Assembly: GCF_036417845.1 (NCBI RefSeq)
Contig: NC_089981.1
Coordinates: 64,755,268-64,819,267 of the forward strand
Direction of reading: 5' to 3'
DNA length: 64,000 nucleotides
DNA from: Apteryx mantelli
Taxonomy: Eukaryota; Chordata; Aves; Apterygiformes; Apterygidae
Shown: positions 24,701 through 37,386 of the stretch, one piece after another
Layout: the number at the start of each line of letters is the position of its first letter
How positions within the stretch are numbered: position 1 is the stretch's first letter
The notes under the pieces: generated by a model
Databases searched by the model: none
Seen by the model: only the letters and a program-made list of their open reading frames with translations
Told to the model about the DNA's origin: nothing
Made by a program: the position numbers and the translations under genes

Positions 24701-27700
24701 TACCCCTTTCCAAAGCTCAATAGTTAAAAAGGAGGAAAGTGACTCAAAGTGTCAGCCCTTAGGGTACAGCAGTTGTCACCTCTGGGAGGATCCCTGTGCC
24801 TTCCTCATTCCAGCTAAGGAGAATAAAACAGCACAAAACCCTAAGGCTCTATTCCAGATCAGCTTCTTCCTAAGCCACAGGGCAGTCTGTTGCCTTTGTA
24901 CACCTCTAGGGTGACCCTTATGCTTTCCCATCTGAGGAATATTGTCCTTTCTACCAGCTGCATGCTTTCACTGCCCAGGGTATGTTCCTGGAAGAACATA
25001 GCCTGTGACACAGCAGATCAACGGGCGCAGACCCAGGTCCTCGCTCCTCCCAAGGATCAATATGTCGTTGGAGTACAATGCTGGTGCTGGCTTTGCCTAC
25101 TCCTTTCAGGTCTGGCATTGATTAGATGCAACTTGCAAATAGAAGTGGAGTGGTAATGCTCTGCAACCTCGATAACCCATCCTCAGGAGCCTGCCAGAGT
25201 CGAGGGGCTTCTTGCTGCCATTGCAGCCAATAGAACCATTTCATTAGGCTGGAAAGGTTAATTGCATTGAAAACTGGCATCATGCTCAGCACACAACTGT
25301 TGTAAAACTCCACAGCGGCATGAGGCCTGAAGCCATCTCAGGGAAAGTGGAGCGTATCTGAGCTCTGAGAAACTTTGCTCAGCTAGGCTTTTGTGTAGGG
25401 CAGTCAGACCCCCTATCTGCCACAGCTCTCCTGAAGTGGTACCCTTACCTTGTTTTTCCCTTTTCTGCTTCAGTGCATGCTATTTTAGAGGTGGGGGCTC
25501 TTAGCCTAGAGAAAGCTGGTTAGAGAGTGACGGTTGTGGTGGTTGCAGTCAGAAGGGCATTTGCTAGTTATATACAGCCTTAGGAATACATCCTGCATAC
25601 ACACATGCAATTAATACAGAGGGGCAGCACATACAAACTATAGGTTTTCCTCTGAGCCACACAGGTCAAGAAGGAATGTAGCAAGCTGGGATCTGTGATC
25701 TCTGTGAGCTGCACCTCTGCCCTGAAAAGGTATCTACAATCTTCTCTGTTCTATGCTAACGGTGTGCAGAGTTCAGGCTCCTAGAAAATTGTTGCTGCAG
25801 CCTCTTACTGAGCATAGCTGGGGTTTTCTCCGCTGCAGAAGGCCACAGTTACAGCTTGTGTCTTTCCAAGCTCTGAGAACTGTTGCCTGTCTGAAAACCA
25901 TGGGAAAGGCTCACTTTTCTGAATGTTGCGCCTGTGCAAGTTCAAGTGGTCTATTATAGTGTGTTTTCAGACTTGTATGCATGGTATTTAGTTGTTGCTC
26001 AGAGGAACAAATTTTGTGATTGCTGTATTTCTGTTGGGCTTTTTAGGGGAGTCTGTGCTGGGTATGCAGAATGTCACAGCTCAATTTGCCAACCGTGGTT
26101 TCACAAATGAAGAAAAACCTGAGTATCTGGAAACTTTTGAGGATCTGAGCAGCATATTTCCTTACACCTAAAGAGGAATTTCTGTATTTGAAGGGGTTTT
26201 TCTTAAGACAGATTTTTTTACTTTAGCAGCTGTCCTCTCATCCTTCTGTTAGAAACAGTATCTTATAAGGTGAATAGCTATATAAACTGACTGATTCCAG
26301 GATTTGGCTTGGTTATGTATGTCAAATGTTTTGAAGTACTTTTACTGAAAACATTAAAACAGAGCAAAAGACTGATCCCCAATCTGAAACAGTGAACTTT
26401 GCAAACTCAGATTCTTCAGTTTGCTTTTTTCTATGGCTATCGGGGACTGAGCCAGGCTATTAAATCACCAATTTCAGCTTCTTTTATAAAATTTATTTTC
26501 TGCCTCCCCTTCATAGTCATGACCCTCTGTGACTTCTCACTCTTCTTTTTCTGGGCCCTACATTTCAAGTCAGAGCGTTGGCTTCTGTGAGAGAAGCAAG
26601 AACTGCCGCTGCTAAACAGAGAGAGATCAGGACAGGATGTGAAGGTGCCAGGTGTGCATGGCTGCTGCTTTTTAAACAGACCCCTCTGTCATCTACTTGG
26701 TCTTGTCTGCTAAAATGTGGTTGCTGTGGCATCCCAGCTGTATGTGCCAAGCACCATGGCAGTGCCTAGCATCTTGCAAATGATCCCAGGGCAGCTATGT
26801 TCGAAGAGGAACTCCCCTTGAACCAGAATCTGGGCAGCTGATAGTCTACCTCACACACTTCTGAGAGAGGCATGTGACAGACCTGGAAGGATTCACATGT
26901 TCTCATGTCTAATTCCTCACGTACCAGGGTTCAGTAGCTCCCCTGTCTCCATTGCTCTCCGAGCAGGGACCTTCTGCTGCAGCTTGGTAGGAAGCGAATG
27001 AAAGAAAGGACTTAGAGGTCCGAAGGATGAAAACAAGAGAGGAGGATGGGAGGGAACACCTTGGTTTCAGGAGAGCTGTTCTGGGTTTTGGGGTTCCCAT
27101 GTGCACTGGGTTCTCAGTGGGAAGGGCACAGTCAAGAGCTTTCTCTTTAATACAGTGTGCGTTTTATCTCGGCAGACTTCTTGCAGACTTTGTTTAAAGA
27201 TCTTAGCTCAATACCATTAGTGTATCTCTGCTGAAGGCCCTTTATAAAATTGATTAGAAAGTGGGCTTTTGCATGTGTGTGTGTGGGCTCTAATCTGATT
27301 TGAGTCCGAGATGGTATCTTTAATTCAGTGCATCGTGGCAACTAACTCACGAACTTCACCGAGAGTCAGGGCCTCTAATTTGGTTTGAGAATACATTAGC
27401 AAAACGAGCTCAGAGGGCCCCTTTTCAAGGTGGGGGGGTGTCTTTGGGAGGGCTTGGGGGAGGAGGGGAAGAATTGACTTGACAGAGAAGAGTCGCAGAT
27501 TTAAACAAGATCCTGGACTTGATATTTCTGCAGTGGTTCCCAGGGAAAAAAGGAGGAGAATGAGTAAGATTGATTGATTGCCAGCCTTGCACAAACCATG
27601 GAGAACAAAGTGAACCTCAAAGCAGGCTTAACCCTTTCTGTCCCATGCAAACAGAGAAAACCCAAAGTGCTGTTGATCAGCACTGTTTCTCCCCTTCTCA

Positions 27701-30700
27701 CTCCTTCATCTGGCTCTTGAAGCTGGTGCCCAAAGCAGAGACTAATATTGTAGAAGTTCTGCTCTGACAGTTGAGCCACACTATTAAAACTTTTTTGGAC
27801 CGATACAATTTAAAGAAAATAAAATGCAACCTCTTGTCTCCCCTTCTTTACCCCCCCCATTCCTGAAATAGAAAAAAAGCTGTTAGAAATAAATAAATTG
27901 ACCAGTGCAGCAGGTGTTTGCCATGGGACAGTGAAAGCAGCATTTTGCTCAATTTAGTGAGCAGGTCGTATGGAAAAGCCTACCTTGGGGATCATTAGAC
28001 TTAGCAGAGTAAGTATTTACATCCACTACCTGCGTTATAGCTACCCTACACTCTTCAAATCCCTTATTCCTATAGTATGTGTTGGGGGTTGTGTAGCATT
28101 CTGTTTGATCCAAACCACTTATGATTAAAAAAAAAAACCCAAAAACTCCAGTTTCCCCCGCCCCCTTTAAATGAAGAATTATTTTAATTTAAGAAATTGT
28201 TATAAATGTGGCTATAACTCATCTTAGATTCTATTGGGTGCTATAGAAATACTCGAGATAGAAGTAAATATTTAATTTGAAAATGTAATTAGTAAGCTGT
28301 TAAACACAAAATGTTTGCCGTATTAATTCAGTTTTATGGCTGAGGTCTTGCACACACAGATGTCAGAAAACTCCAAGTTCTGCCTGCTTCAGCAGCAGTG
28401 TTATATTCCCCTTGCAACTGGGTAATATTTCCTATTGCTGGGAGCGTGGTGTTCTAGGGCTTGCTGCCTAGATTTTTAAATTGGTACAATTCCATTTACT
28501 GTAAGGGAGCTTTACTAGTTTATACCTGATCTGGCCGTTAATATTGTGTCTAAGTTAAATTTTCAAATAGAGGCTTCTAAATTGTGTTTGCAAAGTACTC
28601 GGAGATGCAGGTGTATTTTGGACAAGGCATTCATGGACACAAAAGACTAGATGCAGATACTTCTACATGTTCATGGGTGAAGTTGACTGAGCCATTCCTT
28701 TTGCAGTAAAAGTGCGTACTGCGAATCAGTATTTGTGTTTGAGAATATGATCCTCTGTGCAATGCCACATTATGGTTGTTTTAGGCAGAATACCATCAAA
28801 TTTCCTGATTTGAATATATTGTAAAATGTTCAGTATACTGTTCCTTTACAGTGTATGTTTCCATTCCATTGCTTGAGTATAAAATCAACAATGACCACAG
28901 CTGCACAGAGGGTACAGTATATTCAGAGAAGATCTGAGACTCATCCCTTCAAGCAATGCATTTTGGAAGAGGGAGCTGACAGCTGTTTCAGGAATGACGG
29001 ATCACAGAAAAGATAGCTCAGAAGTGAGATTTGTGACAGTAGGTCTAACTACTGTCATTTGGATATACAACTGAATATATAACTTGATTCAAATGTCTGG
29101 GCCAGCAATCTTCCAGCAATTGTTAGCCTTCATGCCCTGCATATAGTATACCCATACGCTTAGTTGAGGCTCCTTTTTCCACCTTCTTTGATGAATTGCT
29201 GAGGTCAGCAATTTTGTATCAGTAGCTTGCTCTGATGAACTTTAGTTCCACACCAACCTCCCCATTCAGACAACACTGCAGTGCAGAGAAATAATCCAAT
29301 TTTACTTGATTATTAATAGTTACTCTCAGCTGCTATTTTTTCAGTTGATTGATTAGAATAAACACTGCTCTGATGGGATACACCAGAATCCATAACCCCC
29401 CTTCCCTCTCTACTTCCACTCCAGCACCTACTTCCCCAGGCACAATATGAAGTGGGGACTGTAATGCAGAGAGGCTTTTTAAAATATGCCTTATTGCTGA
29501 AGAGCAAGACACTGTTTTGTAACTAGCTTTGAACAAAATTCATCTCTCTGGATTTTTGGAAGTCCACAAGCCCTGAATGACATTTCTGGTTTGCACCCCA
29601 GAAATAATCCAGTGCTTTTGCTAAACAGGTATGTTTTCCACTGATCAAGGTTGAAGCTTGATAAGACAACTTTATTCGTTGTCTTTTCATCTTCCAAAGT
29701 GACATATGAGCATAGGTTTGCAGGGAGTGTGCTTCATATTTACAACCTTGTGCCATGTCTGGCTGGCTGTGTATCCCTCCAGGAGGGTTTCAGGCCATGA
29801 GTCACCTTGGAGGGATCTCTTGTTGTAGTTCTGTGAGGTTTTTGCTGCACCAAACTTGACGATTTCCTTTTAGTATGTGGAAGGACCATATTGAAAGGCT
29901 ATTTCAACCACTCATGGTCTGAAACTCTATCCAGCAGTTCTGCAGGGGCAGAGGAACTTTAAAGCATTTGCAGATTTGTCAGGAACTTAAACACCTCAGC
30001 TAAATTATGCACAAAAAATAGGAAAACGAACATTGATGTTCATGTTTGCACTGGCTTTCTGCTGGGTCAGGAACAACCGCTCCCAACACTGCAATCCAGT
30101 CTCTGTGGGTCTCTTGCTGATCCAGCCTATTTTGTACCAGATTTGCTGTGGGTGCCAAGTGGTGAGCAGTACTGCAGCTGGTGCCTCAGTAGACTAGAAT
30201 GGGTAATTCAGGTGTAGCTGGGATGAGCAGTGGTCTTCCTATTGGGTAGCTGTTATCCCTACAGACTGGAATTCTCTCTAGGGAAGTGGTTGATGCGGTG
30301 TGGGGGACAGCTTTGCTAGTAGTAGTTGTCTTGGTTTGCAGCCTGTATTCCTTAAATTCATCCTGTTTTGAGAATATCGCTATTTGCAGGGTGGGAAGAG
30401 AAGTGAGAAATTGCTTGAACTTGGCCAGAATTTATTGCCTTTTTGCAAGTCCAACAATTGTCACAGGCACCTACAGCCTGGGTCAGGCCTATTTATCTAC
30501 TTGTGATGAATCCTAGGAAATAAATGTATCCTGATTAGAGGGATCTTTTTAGGGAGCCTGTTGTTGCTGAATTTTCTCTGTGGAGTGAAGTGGTCAGGGT
30601 GCTTAAGCCTGTCACAGCTGACAGCAAAACAGCTTCCAAGGGATGCTTAGACAAGTGAATATCACTTGGTGATTGAGATGTATGAAAGGATTCACTGCTT

Positions 30701-32594
30701 CTCTTGATTCACAGTGGTTTGGGTAGGCCCATCAATCTATGCAGTGGGACTGCAGGAGAAGAGTGTTTATGAGCGTACCTGGGGATTTCTGAGGAAGCCC
30801 TCTGTTAGGAAAGTTTTGTTCACCTTGCTTTCCTTCTTGGGAACGTTTGAATTAAATGTGTGTTTGAAGAAGGAGATGTTGAGGGACAAGTCTCCAGAAA
30901 TCCAATGAGGAGCTGTGGACAGCTGCAGTGTTCAACACATTCAGAAGAATGTCCAGATCCTGAGGTCCAGTCCCTGTTTCAGATCAATAGAAATCCCTAT
31001 TTAATTTCAATAGTAGTTGGATCAGGGCTTAAATGGAGAGACAGGACCCCATCCCATCCAATTCTGATCTATTTTCACTGGAGCTACAAAATTCTGAGTA
31101 GGGTTTAGTTGCAGGTAAGATATTCCTACTTGTTTCCAACAATTTTCCTCGTTATGTTGTAAAATGCAATACTGTTTTGCAGTTCACACTGCTGATAGGA
31201 AGCAGCACTCCTTGTTGTGAGTGAATGAGGAAGAAGTTTCATTCAAGCTCTCATCAAAGTGAATACAATGTCCAGGTCAATTTTTATAAGTTGATAGGAA
31301 GCCAGGATTTCTGAGCTTCTGATCTCATGCCAGCAGTGATTTCATTGTGATGCAGAAGGACTGGGGTAAAGCTTAAATGGCACCAGATGGAAAAGCAGAG
31401 CTGGATTTATCCAGCAGCACTCAGCTTTCAAAACAGAAGGGTTGATTTTTGGCTTCATGATGCTCCTTGACACATGGTTAATCCCTACCATGTAAAAGCA
31501 CTGAGTAATACAAGATGACCACTTTACATGAGTTGATGGCACAGCTTTCTCAGTACTCTTGAATTTCCAAGGCTTTTATGTAGGGTTCCAGCTTTTCAGA
31601 TGATTTAGATGTAGTTTATTGCCAGTATCTGTCTCTCTAAACTGCCTGGCTAAAGAGGATAAAGTGAAACATCAAAACATTTCTGTGTACTGTAGAACAT
31701 ATATGTTTCTGAGTACGTATAAACAGGAAAAAGTGACCTACTGAATGAAGTATAAGCAAAGAGCTGAGCAGAAGATATAGGGAGTGGAGCTGCCTGGAAA
31801 TTAGATGTTTGTTTCACAGAATATTTTTTGTTTCAAAATGTTGTTTCATCCCAAATCTGGCTGTAACCTGAAATTTTAAGCAAAATGGAAATTCTGATGA
31901 AGTTTATTTTGAGTAAACTTCCGATATTTTTTTCCATTATGTTCTTAAAACAATGCATGCTTTGTCAGTCAGAGAACACACAAGGCAGCATGAGATAGGC
32001 TAAACAAAGTGCTAGGAACAAAGCAAAATGAAACATCTCATTTTATTTAGAGTTCTTTGGAAATTTTACAGTACAAAACATTGCCAAAATTGACATTGTT
32101 CTTCAATGAAATGAAATAGCATTTTTTAACAGAATGAATTCCTGACAACAAAGCTCCCCGTGAAGTCTTGCTGAAGAAGAACAGAAAAATGGGTTGTATG
32201 GTGGTGCAGTCAATGGCAGTTGGTGTGTGAAGTAGCACCCAGGGATGTGGAGATAGGATCACGCAGTATTAGAGATAAGGTTATTGTGTAGCCTGGGTCA
32301 CAGGGGATTGGGTTTACAGTTCAGTAAGATGTGGAAGGAGGTCAGATTTGGTCTGTATAATAAAGACAGGTTTGTGAAGTCAACGTTGTATTCCTTGCTG
32401 GCTTGCTTGCATGCAGGAAAACCCTAACTACTCACACTACTTAAACAGGCTAAGCTCTGGGTTACAGTGCTGAAGAAGGAGGTTCCAATTCTGCTGATAA
32501 TGTGAAGCAGAGGCCATCATGTGAGCAGGGAGGCTTATCTGTCTATCATTGTTTAACACATTCATTCTTTCAGGCATAGTTACTGATTAACTCT

Positions 32595-32775
32595 CATGAG
32601 GTTCCTGAGAGGTAGGTCATTCAGGACCATATCCCTGCTTTTCAGATGGGGAAGCAGTGTCTTGGAGAGCTGCAATGACTTCCTGAAGTCTATGGAGAAG
32701 ACTAGTGCTGAGGCTGGAATTAGACTTTCAGACTTTTTGGCTGTATTGCAAGGGTGCACTGTACTTCACTGCCCA
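32595..32775 (-). mobile_element. MIR-like SINE, reverse orientation
   Basis: Read on the plus strand, 'gcttttcagatggggaagca', 'gcaatgacttcctgaagtct', 'gctgaggctggaattagact' and 'ggtgcactgtacttcactgc' appear in the same order as the reverse complement of MIR (attttacagatggggaaact, gtgacttgcccaaggtcaca, ggcagagccgggaatagaac, gtgctctatccactaggcca). This is one of the clearer SINE matches in the window. Confidence 0.6.
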
Positions 32776-33349
32776 ATGTCATAAGTACAGAACCAGTGAC
32801 CGGGAATCAGAACATGTAAATGGATCCTTGGCCAGTGTTTGGGGCATGGATGCCTAGTGATTGGGAAGAGATGTGACCCAGGTGTAGAAAGGTTCACAGG
32901 ATCTTTGCTTCCGGTAGAGTGGGCTCAGAGAAAGGATGGACACAGAAACAGGTCTGGGAGAACAGGGTCTAAAGCATAGCCCTGGCTGGAGAGAGTTGGG
33001 TGTGGAACACAGGCCTGGTTTGCCAAGGGCAGAGGGAGTGGAGCTAGGTACACAGAGCATATGAAGTGGGAGAGTGTGGAGTTATAGATCCTGTCTTTAT
33101 GCATCACATTGATCTCATTCAGTGTGTTATACTTAGCATTTCATTTATATAATGTCAGGGTGTTATAAGGGTTTGTTTATTTTTAACTCATGAATGACTG
33201 GCAGTTTCAGTCCGGATGCTGTACTGAGTTGGGAGACAGTCCAGGCCTGGAGAAAGATCTTTGTCAAAGGATCTGTGGGAATGATCTCTGCATTTTCTTG
33301 ATTATTTGCTCCCTGTCACCTGGGAGCTGAGTTATTGGCCCCTCCAATG

Positions 33350-33364
33350 CCCCCCCCCCCCCCC
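33350..33364. repeat. Poly-C tract (15 C)
   Basis: Fifteen consecutive C residues follow CCTCCAATG. The complementary strand is a 15-G run that could form G-quadruplex-like structure. Length calls here are error-prone in sequencing. Confidence 0.8.
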
Positions 33365-34359
33365 AGTATGCTGGGATGACGCAAGCATTTAACACCTTTT
33401 GCATGCTTTGGTGAATGGTTCTGTCAGTTTGTGATATATGTTACATTTCATTTAGAAATTTAGTTAGGAAAAAGAAAATGGGCTGAGGTGCGTTCTGTGC
33501 CAAGCAATGGTGGTCTGGTGCAGAAACCACCAAATGAGCAAGACCACCTGGGGCAGCACACCACCACACGAAGAGAAGAGCTCAGGACTAGAAGCTGTCT
33601 GATAGCTGAATAGTCACATCTGACCTCACACATTTCAGCTCTGCTGCTGGCCATTTGCTGACTTCCTACTTGTGCTGTATTTCCCACTGTAGATGGGGCT
33701 TGAGTGGAACCAGTTTGGGGATTTGGTGAAGGCCTTCATGATGTAAACCAAGTGCTGAGTCAACAGAGACCAACATCTGCTGAGGATCTGTCTCTTATCA
33801 GCACATCTGTGTGTTGCTTTCTCACTGTATCACCACCAGACTCTCCAAGGGCAGTCGCATTTCCCGTTATACTGAAGGAACTGTCAAGCGCTAAGAGGGT
33901 TTTCCTCCCTGCAAATGTACACACAGCATCCCACAGTCAGTTGGAGGACTCTTGAACCCTGGTGGAGTTGGCTGTAGAATCTGCTTTAGAAATGACCCTG
34001 TTTGCCCTGATGGGTTTGCAGTTCTCACTCCTGGCTCAGTACCAGACATTGATTTCCATTTCCCATTGCTCTGAACTCTTCCATGGCTCACACACAGTGT
34101 GCTCAGTCTATCTGCTATAGATCATCAGGGTTGTCCGCTGTGGGGGACATCTCTAACTTCAGAGACCTGCACTGGCAAAATAATATCTGGCTAAGCTGTG
34201 TTGTAAAACTATTTGTGCTTCTGCCTATCCCCACCCCTTCCCCAGGCTGCTCACGCCTTCTATTCTGTATCTGCTCCCCTTCAGCCCAGTACTGTCTGTC
34301 CATCTCCTTCTCTTTCTACGCATTTAATGGAGGATGGTAATCCCGTTAGGTGCTTGCAG

Positions 34360-34575
34360 CAGGCACTGCCGAATTTGCTTGCAAATGCCTGTGCCAGGTC
34401 GAGTGTCATTGCCAGCAGCGCTCTTGGCGGGATGAAGGTTGCATTAGTGAACAGTAATTGAAATGCAAAATAACATTTTGATCGAGCGAGCAGACTGTTT
34501 ATTTATCAGATCAATAGCCAAAATGCCCCATCTGGAGAAGTCAGTGTGATAATAAGTGATAGCATTCCAAGGGCA
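34360..34575. promoter_or_regulatory. Candidate conserved noncoding element in intron 1
   Basis: A stretch of unique sequence keeps several CpGs (gtcgag, agcgct, ggcggg, atcgagcgag) in an otherwise CpG-poor intron. It is packed with developmental-factor-like words: CTTGCAAATG and GAAATGCAAAATAACA (POU-like), TTTATCAGATCAAT (GATA/homeodomain-like) and AGTAATTG. No repeat signature is visible. The role is inferred from texture only. Confidence 0.3.
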
Positions 34576-35463
34576 AAGGGAACATGCACAGCAGAGAGGA
34601 CATGCCGGCAGGGTAGGCTGAGCTGGACCGGGTCACACCAGGCCAGAGGTTTTGAAACTTGCTTCTTTCTGGGTCCCTTCCTTGAAGAGGGCAGCCCTTC
34701 TCCTAGCAGCATGTGTGAAGGGCTGCAGTCCTCTGCACAGAGAACATCTCTTAAGTAGTAGATCAGACAGAGTGCAGACATGTAAAATCATGTGAGGTCT
34801 TCTCCCTCTCATGCTCTGGTAGACAGGGCTGTGACTCAGAGTGCAGATTGCAGATGATGTAGCCCAGATAGGCAGTAATTTTTTTTTCTCTCTCTAGTGC
34901 ATTACATTTGCTGAAAAGTTCTAAACACTTCTCTGATGCTCTGGAAATATGAAATCATAGTTTGGCTTCTATAACAAACCTGTTGGAATGGTATCTAAGT
35001 GCACTCATATAATGAGGAAAGGAGAGATGTGGTAAGGTGTGTGCGAGGAAGGGTGCGTGCATTCGTGTACAAAAAATTAATTATACATGTACATACCTCG
35101 TATATACAAATACCCTACAGAATAAGGCTATGTAACACTTAAGCCCATCTCAGACAGATACTCTGTGGAAGTGTAGAAGCAGCTGTAAATCTTCTTTGTG
35201 GGTGACTGACTGCCTGTCTGTCTGCATTACTGTTTCTCTGTTGGCTTCTGTTTGTCCATTAGCAGTAATGCTAAAGACAGGGAATAGGAAGTGAAAGTGA
35301 AGTTGAAGATGTTGCAAGTTTGCTTTGGTCCTCTCATGTCCCAAAAAAATAACAGGGAAAAGTGAAAACTTCCTGGGATGAGGAAAAGATCTATTCACCA
35401 TGGTAGAAAGGAATGCCTTTGGGGGTTTTTTTGACAGTCATATTTGGTTTAATATCCAAGCAG

Positions 35464-35479
35464 TGATGTGATGTGATGT
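35464..35479. repeat. (TGATG)3 pentanucleotide repeat
   Basis: Three tandem TGATG units followed by T. A short simple repeat in intron 1. Confidence 0.75.
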
Positions 35480-37362
35480 AATTTGGGAGGAAACTGGAAG
35501 GAATTTAAGAGTATTTTGCTTTCCGAATTGCTTTGGGGTTTTCTTTTGGGTGTTTAGAGAAATAAAAGGTATTTTGAAGCAATTAAAACTGATAGCATGA
35601 TGTAGGTGATATATTTGTTATTTCCTCTTCCTGTTCCTCATTGACCTATTGCACCTGATGCTGACTGCAGAACCTTGTACCAATCCTAGCTGCACCCATC
35701 TTTCCTGGTGAATTCACCATGATGGTACACATATAGTGCCATCTCATCCTAATCTCCCTGTTAAACATAGGTGTGGACAAGAACAAGTGTGAATGATTAG
35801 TTATAATACAACTAGAATTTCTAAAGCTCTCTGTAATCCTTTGAGATGAAAGAGTCTGTCCACATACAAATCAATCCATTTTTTAAAAAGGTAGGTAGTT
35901 GTCAGTGCTACTGTGGGCTAGGAACCCCATCAGGAGCCTGGCTTTTTCAGTGTCAGTTTATACAGTGCAAGAATATGAAGGATAAAATGTTTCTGTCATT
36001 GTTCTTTTTAAAACTTTCTGGCCATTACCACCATTCAAAGGACATCTGTAATTAAAGGATGCAGTAGCTTTGTAGTTGGAGGGTATTTTTTTCTCTTTAA
36101 TCTTTATTCTCTGAATAATGGAATAATTGGTATTTCCAGGGCCTGGAGTATTGATGTGCTCTAGGGAAAGTTTAAGAAATACTTCAGTGATTGTTGTCAC
36201 TAGTCTGTAATCAGGAGATTGTCCCATATCCTAGTCCAACTTATTGCACACTTGAGCAGTGTCACTATATGCAAGCTATGTCTGAGTGATGGGCAATAGG
36301 GAAAATGAAGTGTATGCTTGTTCTGTTACAGAATTTCCTGTCTAAAGGGGATTCATGTGGCCACTGTGTGCTTATCTCTTGATTCAGGCAAGCAAGAAAG
36401 CAGGACACCACAGGGCCTGAGGTAGGGATGAGCTCAAGTGAATTGGAAGCAACTTTGTCAGTCAAGGGAAATGGGGACAAACAGTCTGGAAGATGGATGA
36501 ATCAAGTGGATTTAGAACAAGTCATTAGGGTTTGAAGCTGGAATCTGGGTCAGCTACAACTGGCTACTTAGTAATATGGAGCGTGTTGTAAAAGATCTGC
36601 TAAACACCTACCAAAGGTGGGGTTTTAAAGAGTCAGCGAAACTGAACCTTGGGGATATCTTATATAGGTAGCTAAAGATAATCCTGTATGTTACAGCAGT
36701 CTAAGGAGTGCAGAAGGAAACTGGGTGTTTTTAAGGGCAATAGGGTATCTGAGTTCTGCATCATCTATGCTCCTCAAGTCTGTGGTGTTCTGTTAATCTG
36801 AGAGGAACCTGGTTTATAGTTACTTCTTTCATGTACTCCCTTTCCTTGCTAGTTCAAGCACTGCATCTCAATCCCAGCTTGTAGCACTGGTTTCTTTTCT
36901 GTCCTTGACCCATATGCAATTCTCTTCTCGTGCCTCCCTCCTCACCCATAAGCCCGCTCACTTCCAGTTCCATGCTGTTCCCGTGGTTCTGGGACATCCC
37001 CTCATACCAGAATGTGTTTGTTTTCACACTGTCATCTTGCCTTGCTGCCCTATCATCTTAGAAGTGCTTCCAGGGAAGTCAGGAACAAAAAAGTTCAAAT
37101 TGAAAAGCACTAATTGCCCATTGTTATTTTCCATGCTGTAATTCATGTGGAACTAATTTCAGTTAGTTTTTCAGGATCTGTCTGGTTTTGAGTAATGTTA
37201 CTAATGATGAGCCACTTAATTATAGATTTCTTCAAGATCTGCACGTGGATTCTAGGCAAAGCCCATCTATTCATTCTGGATCAGTATCTTGGTAGGGAAG
37301 GGAGAAAGAGGCAGAGTCCTGCCAGAACTCTAAGTTTTAGGGTTTAAGAAATAGAAGGCCTC

Positions 37363-37386
37363 AAAAAAAAAAAAAAAAAAAAAAAA
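37363..37386. repeat. Poly-A tract (24 A)
   Basis: The longest A run in the window. Sequence upstream is not recognisable as a retroposed gene, and no AATAAA signal lies directly before it. Confidence 0.8.

Noticed and set aside
37363..37386. Poly-A runs (also at 7041, 14907, 40203, 53665, 57103) as tails of processed pseudogenes
   Set aside because: No gene-like sequence, polyadenylation signal or target-site duplication is visible next to any of them.
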